Below are positions 24,372 through 31,864 of a stretch of DNA of 36,702 nucleotides, in pieces. A program made the translations under genes and the position numbers. This stretch comes from Paraburkholderia madseniana (GTDB taxonomy: Bacteria > Pseudomonadota > Gammaproteobacteria > Burkholderiales > Burkholderiaceae), in contig NZ_VOSW01000094.1 in assembly GCF_009690905.1 (NCBI RefSeq), positions 1 to 36,702 on the forward strand, in the 5' to 3' direction. Under the pieces are notes generated by a model, which saw only the letters and a list, made by a program, of their open reading frames with translations, made no database searches and was not told where the DNA came from. The first letter of the stretch is position 1, and each line of letters begins with the position of its first letter.

Positions 24372-26893
24372 AGCTCTCCCGTAACGGTTTGTGGTGTCGG
24401 CGCCTCTGACCCGCCGTTGCTCGGGCCGTCAGGCTCTCCAATAGGCAGACTGCAATGGAACGTGGCGCCTGTGATGTGGCCGTCAGATTCGACGTTGTTG
24501 ACCACCCACAGACGGCCGCGGTGCGATTCGATAATCGAACGGCAAATATTCAGCCCCATGCCCATACCATCGGACTTGGTGCTGTAAAACGGTTCAAACA
24601 GACGCTCGGCTGTCGCTTCGTCGACACCCGGTCCCTGGTCGACGACGCTGATGCAGACAAACCCGCTTTCCAGTCGCACGACGACGCGAATCACGGGGTC
24701 GACCGCATTCGGACGCGCATCGTGCATGGCCTCGACGCCGTTCTTCAGCAGGTTGACCAGCACCTGCTCGATCAGCACCGGGTCGACGTAAATCACCGGC
24801 AGGCGCGAGCGCAGATCGGTCACGATGCGAATCTTGCGCTTGCGCGCTTCGAGTTCGGCGAGACCCACGGCATCGGCGACGATATCGGCCACGCGCGTAG
24901 CCTGGCGTTTCGGCTCGCTGCGTTTCACGAACTCGCGAATGCGCTTGATGATCATGCCAGCCCGCACTGCCTGTTGGGCGGTTTTCTCGAGCACGGGCAG
25001 AAGATTGTCAGGCGTCGTTCGACCGGATTTAACCAGTGCCACGGTTCCAGAGCAATAGTTATTGATCGCGGCGAGCGGCTGATTCAGTTCGTGCGCGAGC
25101 GACGAGGCCATTTCGCCCATCGTCATCAGGCGGCTGGTGAACTGCAGCTTCTCATCCTGCTGGCGCGAGAGTTCCTGAGCCTGCTTGCGGGTGGTGATGT
25201 CGGTCGCGATCTGCATTTGCGCGAGGTGGCCGTCCACCCACTGGATGTACTGGCGGCGTACTTCGAACCATTTCTGAATGCTTTGCACGTAGACTTCCTG
25301 CGCGTCGGCGGTGCTTTCGGTCAACGCGGCAGCCGGCAGACCCGCATAGGCATCCACCATATCGATCGAATCGGACGACGCCTGTGCGCTATCGAACCCG
25401 CCGCCCGCCAATTCCAGATGGCCGTCCGGGCGAATGCCGAACAGGTGGCGGTAGTAGCGGTTGGCGAACAGCAATTCGGCTTCGTCGGCGGCCAGCACGG
25501 ACACGGCGGCGTCGAGACTTTCCAGCACGGTCGTGAAGCGTTCGTGTGCGGCGGCGAGCTCTTCGCGCGCGCGCTTCGGTTCGGTGATGTCGGTCATCGA
25601 CGACATCCAGCCAGTCTGGCGGCCCGAGCTGTCGATCAGCGGCGACACATAGAGGCGCGCATGGAAGAGCGAACCGTCCTTGCGGCGCACCCGCAATTCG
25701 AAGCCCGAAGAGGGGGCTTTGCCGCGCAGCGTCATGTCGAGCTGGCGTTGCATCTCAGGGTAGGCGTCGCGCGGCCAGTAAGCGAACGGCGCGTTCTTGC
25801 CGACCAGATCGCTTTCGTCCCAACCGGTCATGCGGCAAAAGGCCGGATTGACGTGAGTGATGCGGCCGTGCATGTCGAGCACGCGCATACCGATCAGCAC
25901 CGAGTTTTCCATCGCGCGCCGGAAGAAGGCTTCGGCGTAGAGCGCCTGCTGCGCCTCGAAACGTTGCCGCGTGTGCTTCCACAAACTCCACAGACTCCAC
26001 AACACGAAGCACGACAGGCCGGCCACCAGCCAGACCAGCGTGTTGTTGGTGAAGTTGGTCATCTGCGGGAACGCGTAGACGCGTACCGAGACGCCCTGGC
26101 CCGGCGGGTCGAGCGGCAGATCGTAGAACATGTCGCGCGGCAGGCGCGGGCGGGTCGACGTGGTGGTCAACTCGCGGTTGTTCACGTCGATGATCGAGAT
26201 TTTGTATTTCGCCGACAACTCGGGCGGAATGTCGTGCTTCAGGATCCCTTCCACGGAGAACACGGCGGCAATCGTGCCGAGGAAGTCGCGGTCGCGGTAG
26301 ACCGGCGTCTGCAGCGTGATGTAGCCGTTGCCGAGGTCGTCGTAGATCAGCGGCGAGTACACCTGGCGGCGCGTATTGCGCGCCTCGTTGAAGGCGGCTT
26401 TGACGGCCTCGTCCATCTGCGCGTCGTTCGGCTTGGCGAGACGCTGGCCGAACACGGGGAGTGCGGTATTGGGCCAGCGCGGCTGCTGCAGGCTCGTGTA
26501 CCAGTTCATGTAGAGGATCTCGGGATGCCCCTGCATGATGTCCGTGGTGGACACCTGGAATGAATGCGGATCGGCGTGGCCGGCGACGAGATCGCGGGCG
26601 AGGGCCTGAATCTGTTCCTGCGCGCCCGTCATGGACAGGCGGATCTGCTGCTGCGCCCACGCGACGTTACGGTAGAGCGTGTCTTCCTGTTGCTGCTGTT
26701 CGCGCCGGTTCAGGCTCCACAGAATCAGGCTCATGACGACCAGGAAAACCAGGATCGACAGCAGCGGCGTGAGCAAATAGGAGTTCGACCACCACGGTCC
26801 GTGGTGCCAGCGGGAGGACGGCGTCGAATCCGCCGGCGAACCAGCGGTGCGCGCCGAGCGAGCGAAAAGCCGTTCGGTCAACATGCGTGGCAT
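24368..26893 (-). CDS. Membrane PAS sensor histidine kinase (FixL-like)
   Basis: A kinase of 841 residues from the ATG at 26893; starts at 26926 (TTG) and 26884 are also possible, none with a good ribosome site. After a first membrane segment (about 38-58) comes a periplasmic sensor region of about 220 residues with GNGYITLQTPVYRDRDFLGTIAAVFS, resembling CHASE/Cache-type sensors. A second segment (about 290-312) leads to two PAS domains (about 330-445 and 450-575), then HisKA with His601 in SSLAHELNQPLAAIN. The HATPase carries LLKNGVEAM, DQGPGVDEA and GMGMGLNICRSI. The HELNQPL box is typical of FixL/DctB-type kinases. Neither PAS shows the haem-binding His region of rhizobial FixL. Partner: the regulator at 23727. 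Confidence 0.9.
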   Translation of the reverse strand: MPRMLTERLFARSARTAGSPADSTPSSRWHHGPWWSNSYLLTPLLSILVFLVVMSLILWSLNRREQQQQEDTLYRNVAWAQQQIRLSMTGAQEQIQALARDLVAGHADPHSFQVSTTDIMQGHPEILYMNWYTSLQQPRWPNTALPVFGQRLAKPNDAQMDEAVKAAFNEARNTRRQVYSPLIYDDLGNGYITLQTPVYRDRDFLGTIAAVFSVEGILKHDIPPELSAKYKISIIDVNNRELTTTSTRPRLPRDMFYDLPLDPPGQGVSVRVYAFPQMTNFTNNTLVWLVAGLSCFVLWSLWSLWKHTRQRFEAQQALYAEAFFRRAMENSVLIGMRVLDMHGRITHVNPAFCRMTGWDESDLVGKNAPFAYWPRDAYPEMQRQLDMTLRGKAPSSGFELRVRRKDGSLFHARLYVSPLIDSSGRQTGWMSSMTDITEPKRAREELAAAHERFTTVLESLDAAVSVLAADEAELLFANRYYRHLFGIRPDGHLELAGGGFDSAQASSDSIDMVDAYAGLPAAALTESTADAQEVYVQSIQKWFEVRRQYIQWVDGHLAQMQIATDITTRKQAQELSRQQDEKLQFTSRLMTMGEMASSLAHELNQPLAAINNYCSGTVALVKSGRTTPDNLLPVLEKTAQQAVRAGMIIKRIREFVKRSEPKRQATRVADIVADAVGLAELEARKRKIRIVTDLRSRLPVIYVDPVLIEQVLVNLLKNGVEAMHDARPNAVDPVIRVVVRLESGFVCISVVDQGPGVDEATAERLFEPFYSTKSDGMGMGLNICRSIIESHRGRLWVVNNVESDGHITGATFHCSLPIGEPDGPSNGGSEAPTPQTVTGEL

Positions 26894-27053
26894 TGTAGCG
26901 CAGCGAGTCACTAGCAAATGGCGCAAAAAAGCGCTGAAAGAACCGTTATTCGGCGCAAACTAGCCGACGTATCCGTCGATCGGCAGTCAAATCAGGTTGC
27001 GCCGCAACAATTTTCCGCATTATGAGAATCGATCTCGTAATTCGAAAATTTTG

Positions 27054-27083
27054 TTGCGCGGACGTCGGGACCCCTTTTACAAT
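27054..27083 (+). promoter_or_regulatory. Candidate promoter of the pyruvate dehydrogenase genes
   Basis: TTGCGC (27054-27059) and TACAAT (27078-27083) are 18 bases apart, giving a start near 27090 and a leader of about 70 bases before aceE. An imperfect palindrome GAGAATCGATCTC (27024-27036) lies upstream, between the divergent kinase and aceE genes, and could be an operator. Confidence 0.5.
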
Positions 27084-27159
27084 CGGCCGAAGCTGCCGCG
27101 GTCGTGCTTCGTCCGCGTCGTCTGTTCAAAGAGCGTTCCTCTATATCCAGGAGACGAGC

Positions 27160-29856
27160 ATGTCCGCTGTACCCGACGAAGTCATGAAATATGTCGCTGC
27201 TGAAAAAGACGACGATCCCCAGGAAACCGGCGAATGGCTGGAAGCGCTGGATGGCGTGATTTCTGCTGTGGGCCCCGATCGCGCTCACTACCTCATCGAG
27301 AAACAGATCGAATTCGCCCGCGTACATGGCGAACATCTGCCGTTCTCTGCAAATACCCCCTACATCAATACGATTCCTGTTTCGCGTCAGGCGCCGATTC
27401 CCGGTGACCAGGACCTCGAACACCGGATTCGCTCGTACACGCGCTGGAACGCCATCGCCATGGTGCTGCGCGCGGGCAAGGACACGAACGTCGGCGGCCA
27501 CATCGCCTCGTTCGCGTCGGCCGCCACGCTGTACGACGTCGGCTACAACCACTTCTGGCACGCACCGTCCGCTGAACATGGTGGTGACCTCGTGTTCGTG
27601 CAGGGCCATTCGTCGCCGGGTGTGTACTCGCGCGCGTTCCTGCTCGGCCGTCTGACCGAGAACCAGCTCGACAACTTCCGTCAGGAAGTGGGCGGCGAGG
27701 GCATCTCGTCGTACCCGCACCCGTGGCTGATGCCGGACTTCTGGCAATTCCCGACCGTCTCGATGGGTCTCGGCCCGATCATGGCGATCTATCAGGCGCG
27801 CTTCATGAAGTACCTGCAGGCGCGCGGCATTGCGAAGACCGAAGGCCGCAAGGTCTGGGCCTTCCTCGGCGACGGCGAAACGGATGAACCGGAATCGCTC
27901 GGCGCAATCGGCATGGCCGGTCGCGAACGCCTCGACAACCTCGTGTTCGTGATCAACTGCAATCTGCAGCGCCTCGACGGTCCGGTGCGCGGTAACGGCA
28001 AGATCATCCAGGAACTCGAAAGCGAATTCCGCGGCGCCGGCTGGAACGTCATCAAGGTCGTCTGGGGCAGCCGCTGGGATGCGCTGTTCCAACGCGACAA
28101 GTCGGGCGCACTGATGCGCCGGATGATGGAAGTCGTCGACGGCGAATATCAGACGTACAAGTCGGAGTCGGGCGCGTATGTTCGCGAACACTTCTTCAAT
28201 ACGCCTGAATTGAAGGCGCTGGTTGCCGAGTGGTCCGATGAAGACATCTGGAACCTGAACCGCGGCGGCCACGATCCGCACAAGATCTACGCAGCGTTCT
28301 CGGAAGCTTCGAACTCGCAGGGCCAGCCGACCGTCATCCTCGCGAAGACGATCAAGGGCTACGGCATGGGCGAAGCCGGCCAGGCGATGAACATCACCCA
28401 CCAGCAGAAGAAGCTGCATGTCGATCAGCTGAAGAAATTCCGCGATCAGTTCCGTCTGCCGATCCCCGACGAAGACCTCGTCAACGTGCCGTACCTCAAG
28501 TTCGAAGAAGGTTCGAAGGAACTCGAGTACATGCGCGCTCGCCGTCAGGACCTCGGCGGCTATCTGCCGGCGCGTCGTCAGAAAGCCGAGTCGCTGCCGG
28601 TGCCGGCGCTCGACGCGTTCGAGCCGCTGCTGAAGGGCACGGGAGAAGGCCGTGAGATCTCCACGACGATGGCGTTCGTGCGGATCCTGAACATCTTGCT
28701 GAAAGACAAGGCGCTCGGTAAGCGCATCGTGCCGATCGTGCCGGACGAGTCGCGTACCTTCGGTATGGAAGGCCTGTTCCGCCAGATCGGTATCTGGAAT
28801 CAGGAAGGCCAGAAGTATGTGCCGGAAGATTCCGACCAACTGATGTTCTACCGCGAATCGGAAACCGGCCAGATCCTGCAGGAAGGGATCAACGAAGCTG
28901 GCGGTATGTGTGACTGGATCGCAGCCGCGACGTCGTACTCGACGCACGGCGAGATCATGATCCCGTTCTACATCTTCTACTCGATGTTCGGCTTCCAGCG
29001 TATCGGCGATCTGGCATGGGCGGCGGGCGACATGCGTTCGCGCGGCTTCCTGCTGGGCGGCACGGCTGGCCGCACGACGCTGAACGGCGAAGGTCTGCAA
29101 CACGAAGACGGCCACTCGCTCCTGTGGGCGGCATCGGTGCCGAACTGCATCAGCTACGACCCGACGTTCGGTTATGAACTTGCAGTCATCATGCAGGACG
29201 GTCTGCGTCGCATGGTTGCTGACCAGGAAGACGTGTACTACTACATCACGGTGATGAACGAGAACTACGAGCACCCGGCGATTCCGCAGGGCGATGCCGT
29301 AGCGGCCGACATCATCAAGGGTATGTACTCGTTCAGGAAGGCCGATGCTGATAAGAAGGCACCGCGCGTTCAACTGATGGGTGCAGGCACGATCTTTAAC
29401 GAAGTGATCGCCGCTGCTGATCTGCTGAAGAACGACTGGGGCGTCGCTGCCGACCTGTGGAGCGTGCCGAGTTTCACCGAACTGGCTCGCGAAGGTCACG
29501 AAGTGCAGCGCTGGAACCTGCTGCATCCGACGGAAGAGAAGAAGGTCTCGCACGTCGAGAAGCTGCTGAAGGATGCACAAGGTCCGGTCATCGCTTCGAC
29601 CGACTATGTGCGCGCGCTGACCGAGCAGATCCGCGCGTTCGTGCCGCAGAAGTTCGTCGTGCTGGGCACGGATGGCTACGGCCGTTCGGACACGCGCGAA
29701 AAGCTGCGTCACTTCTTCGAAGTCGACCGCTACTGGGTCACGGTTGCCGCGTTGAATGCACTGGCAGATGAAGGCACGATCGAACGCAAGGTCGTCGCCG
29801 AGGCGCTCAAGAAGTACAACCTTGATCCCGCCAAACCCAACCCGATGACCGTCTAA
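27160..29856 (+). CDS. aceE: Pyruvate dehydrogenase E1 component (homodimeric)
   Basis: An 898-residue E1, the normal length for the single-chain AceE of proteobacteria. It starts at the ATG at 27160 (MSAVPDEVMKYV), six bases after AGGAGA; an in-frame start at 27022 gives an unrelated extension and is rejected. It decarboxylates pyruvate with thiamine diphosphate and acetylates the lipoyl groups of AceF. Landmarks are GGHIASFASAATLYDVGYNHF, the thiamine-diphosphate/Mg motif GDGETDEPE (Gly237-Glu240) ending in INCNLQRLDGPVRGN, KGYGMGEAG, GMEGLFRQIGIW and HEDGHSLLWAASVPN. It is cytoplasmic, in the multi-enzyme complex with AceF and LpdA encoded downstream. Confidence 0.98.
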   Translation: MSAVPDEVMKYVAAEKDDDPQETGEWLEALDGVISAVGPDRAHYLIEKQIEFARVHGEHLPFSANTPYINTIPVSRQAPIPGDQDLEHRIRSYTRWNAIAMVLRAGKDTNVGGHIASFASAATLYDVGYNHFWHAPSAEHGGDLVFVQGHSSPGVYSRAFLLGRLTENQLDNFRQEVGGEGISSYPHPWLMPDFWQFPTVSMGLGPIMAIYQARFMKYLQARGIAKTEGRKVWAFLGDGETDEPESLGAIGMAGRERLDNLVFVINCNLQRLDGPVRGNGKIIQELESEFRGAGWNVIKVVWGSRWDALFQRDKSGALMRRMMEVVDGEYQTYKSESGAYVREHFFNTPELKALVAEWSDEDIWNLNRGGHDPHKIYAAFSEASNSQGQPTVILAKTIKGYGMGEAGQAMNITHQQKKLHVDQLKKFRDQFRLPIPDEDLVNVPYLKFEEGSKELEYMRARRQDLGGYLPARRQKAESLPVPALDAFEPLLKGTGEGREISTTMAFVRILNILLKDKALGKRIVPIVPDESRTFGMEGLFRQIGIWNQEGQKYVPEDSDQLMFYRESETGQILQEGINEAGGMCDWIAAATSYSTHGEIMIPFYIFYSMFGFQRIGDLAWAAGDMRSRGFLLGGTAGRTTLNGEGLQHEDGHSLLWAASVPNCISYDPTFGYELAVIMQDGLRRMVADQEDVYYYITVMNENYEHPAIPQGDAVAADIIKGMYSFRKADADKKAPRVQLMGAGTIFNEVIAAADLLKNDWGVAADLWSVPSFTELAREGHEVQRWNLLHPTEEKKVSHVEKLLKDAQGPVIASTDYVRALTEQIRAFVPQKFVVLGTDGYGRSDTREKLRHFFEVDRYWVTVAALNALADEGTIERKVVAEALKKYNLDPAKPNPMTV

Positions 29857-29891
29857 GGCATCATTCCCCGTGTGCCACGGCGTGCGCGCCT

Positions 29892-29910
29892 GCTCCTGAT
29901 CGACAGGAGC
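29892..29910 (+). other. Intercistronic hairpin between aceE and aceF
   Basis: GCTCCTG (29892-29898), loop ATCGA, CAGGAGC (29904-29910), with outer CGCC/GGCG pairs possible. No T run follows, so transcription should continue into aceF; it may mark mRNA processing or partial attenuation. The right arm contains AGGAG and could compete with the true aceF ribosome site at about 29929. Confidence 0.55.
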
Positions 29911-29942
29911 GGGCGGCGTGCGCGGCCCAGGAGACACTAACA

Positions 29943-31595
29943 ATGAGTCAAGCGATCGAAGTCAAGGTGCCGGACATCGGCGATTACAAGGACATTCCTG
30001 TGATCGAGGTGCTGGTGAAGGCGGGTGACACCGTCGAGAAAGAGCAGTCGCTCGTTACGCTGGAATCCGACAAGGCGACCATGGACGTGCCGAGCTCGGC
30101 CGCCGGCGTTGTCAAGGAAGTGAAGGTCAAGGTTGGCGACAACGTGTCGGAAGGCTCGCTGATCGTCGTGCTGGATGGCGCGGGCGCGGCTGCTCCGGCT
30201 CCGGCGCCTGCCGCTGCACCGGCTCCCGCAGCGGCCCCGGCTGCTGCGCCTGCCTCGGCGCCGGCTACGAGCGGCGGTGGTCTGCAAGAAGTCAAAGTGC
30301 CGGATATCGGCGACTACAAAGACATCCCCGTGATCGAAGTCGCGGTGAAGGTCGGCGATCGCGTCGAGAAAGAGCAGTCGCTGGTGACGCTCGAATCCGA
30401 CAAGGCGACCATGGACGTGCCGAGCTCGGCCGCCGGCGTCGTCAAGGAAGTGAAGGTCAAGGTCGGCGATAACGTGTCGGAAGGCTCGGTCATCGTCGTG
30501 CTGGAAGCGGATGGCGCGGCTGCACCGGCTGCGGCTGCCGCACCTGCTGCCAAGCAGGAAGTGCTCGAGAAGCCGTCGGATGCGCCGGCTGCTCCTTCGC
30601 CCGCGCCGGCTTCGCCGTCAGCGCTTGCACAAGCGCCGCTGATCCAGGCTGGTGAGGGTGGCGCTCGCCGTGCGAGCCACGCTTCGCCGTCCGTGCGCAA
30701 GTTTGCGCGCGAACTCGGCGTCGACGTGACGCAGGTGCAGGGCACGGGGCCGAAGGGCCGTATTACGCAAGCGGACGTGACCGGCTTCATCAAGGGTGTG
30801 ATGACGGGTCAACGCGCTGCACCGGCAGGTGCTGCTGCGCCGGCTGCCGCGGGTGGCGGCGAATTGAATCTGCTGCCGTGGCCGAAGGTCGACTTCACCA
30901 AGTTCGGCCCAGTCGATCCGAAGCCGTTGTCGCGCATCAAGAAGATCTCGGGTGCGAACCTGCATCGCAACTGGGTCATGATTCCGCACGTCACGAACAA
31001 CGACGAAGCGGACATCACCGATCTCGAAGCGCTGCGCGTGCAGTTGAACAAGGAAAACGAAAAGGCCGGTGTGAAGTTCACGATGCTGGCGTTCGTGATC
31101 AAGGCGGTGGTTGCTGCCTTGAAGCAGTTCCCGACGTTCAATGCGAGCCTCGACGGTGACAACCTGGTGTTCAAGCAGTACTTCCATATTGGATTTGCTG
31201 CCGATACGCCGAATGGTCTGGTCGTCCCGGTGATTCGCGATGCGGACAAGAAGGGTTTGATCGATATCGCGAAGGAAATGACCGAGTTGTCGAAGGCGGC
31301 GCGTGACGGCAAGCTGAAGCCGGATCAGATGCAAGGCGGCTGCTTCTCGATTTCTTCTCTTGGCGGTATTGGCGGTACGAACTTCACGCCGATTATCAAT
31401 GCGCCTGAAGTCGCTATTCTCGGTTTGTCGCGTGGCGCGATGAAGCCGGTTTGGGATGGCAAGCAGTTTGTGCCGCGTCTGATTCTGCCGCTGTCGTTGT
31501 CGTATGACCATCGGGTGATTGATGGTGCTGCGGCGGCGCGGTTCAATGCGTATCTGGGTGCGATTCTTGCCGATTTTCGGCGTGTGATTCTTTGA
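29943..31595 (+). CDS. aceF: Dihydrolipoamide acetyltransferase (PDH E2)
   Basis: A 550-residue E2 core subunit. Two lipoyl domains (about 1-78 and 114-190) have lipoylated Lys44 and Lys154 in ESDKATMDVPS, spaced exactly 110 residues. Ala/Pro-rich swinging linkers follow each. The E1/E3-binding domain (about 236-280) reads ASPSVRKFARELGVD...GPKGRITQADV. The catalytic domain (about 315-550) ends in LSYDHRVIDGAAAARF, holding the active-site His and Asp. It passes acetyl groups from AceE to CoA. CAGGAG precedes the ATG, 86 bases after aceE. The last 200 bases use more T- and G-ending codons than the rest. The two lipoyl segments are nearly identical in DNA. Confidence 0.97.
   Translation: MSQAIEVKVPDIGDYKDIPVIEVLVKAGDTVEKEQSLVTLESDKATMDVPSSAAGVVKEVKVKVGDNVSEGSLIVVLDGAGAAAPAPAPAAAPAPAAAPAAAPASAPATSGGGLQEVKVPDIGDYKDIPVIEVAVKVGDRVEKEQSLVTLESDKATMDVPSSAAGVVKEVKVKVGDNVSEGSVIVVLEADGAAAPAAAAAPAAKQEVLEKPSDAPAAPSPAPASPSALAQAPLIQAGEGGARRASHASPSVRKFARELGVDVTQVQGTGPKGRITQADVTGFIKGVMTGQRAAPAGAAAPAAAGGGELNLLPWPKVDFTKFGPVDPKPLSRIKKISGANLHRNWVMIPHVTNNDEADITDLEALRVQLNKENEKAGVKFTMLAFVIKAVVAALKQFPTFNASLDGDNLVFKQYFHIGFAADTPNGLVVPVIRDADKKGLIDIAKEMTELSKAARDGKLKPDQMQGGCFSISSLGGIGGTNFTPIINAPEVAILGLSRGAMKPVWDGKQFVPRLILPLSLSYDHRVIDGAAAARFNAYLGAILADFRRVIL
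29961..30504 (+). repeat. Duplicated lipoyl-domain DNA in aceF
   Basis: Bases 29961-30174 and 30291-30504 are two copies of the lipoyl-domain coding sequence offset by exactly 330 bases, with most differences at third positions and one uninterrupted identical run of more than 40 bases around the lipoyl lysine. This means recent duplication or ongoing gene conversion. Confidence 0.9.
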
Positions 31596-31690
31596 TCGGA
31601 TGACGGTTGCGCGGGGCGCGGGTTTGGTTCGTTTTGTCTGTTATCCGCGTCCTTCTGTAGAACCTGCTTTCTTAGTGGTCTATTAGCGTT

Positions 31691-31742
31691 GCCCCTGTGC
31701 GGGGCGGCACCTACTTTTCTTTGTCTTCCAAAGAAAAGTAGG
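31691..31742. repeat. Palindromic intergenic repeat (REP-like) between aceF and lpdA
   Basis: Two hairpins in tandem: GCCCC-TGTGC-GGGGC (31691-31705), then CCTACTTTTCTTTG (31710-31723) and its exact complement (31729-31742) around a 5-base loop. CAAAAGAAAGG follows. I recognise this CCTACTTTTCTTTG / CAAAGAAAAGTAGG element as widely scattered between genes in Burkholderia-type genomes. Neither arm is followed by a T tract, so it is not a standard terminator. It fills much of the 269-base gap 31596-31864, which has no gene. Confidence 0.75.
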
Positions 31743-31864
31743 CAAAAGAAAGGCGCGTCCTTGGGCGGACAGCAAAGGAAGTTTCTGTTCGCCGCGTTGC
31801 CGGCTTTTAGGCTGCTTTTTTTTGGTTCTTCGTCTCATCACGATCAATAAGAGAAGGGGACACT

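Noticed and set aside
24455..26563. Forward frame of 702 codons opposite the sensor kinase
   Set aside because: The opposite strand encodes a kinase with all expected motifs; the forward frame is Arg/His/Val-rich shadow sequence.
26992..29943. Reverse frame of 983 codons opposite aceE
   Set aside because: Antisense to a highly conserved pyruvate dehydrogenase gene; its composition is that of a shadow frame with no recognisable domain.
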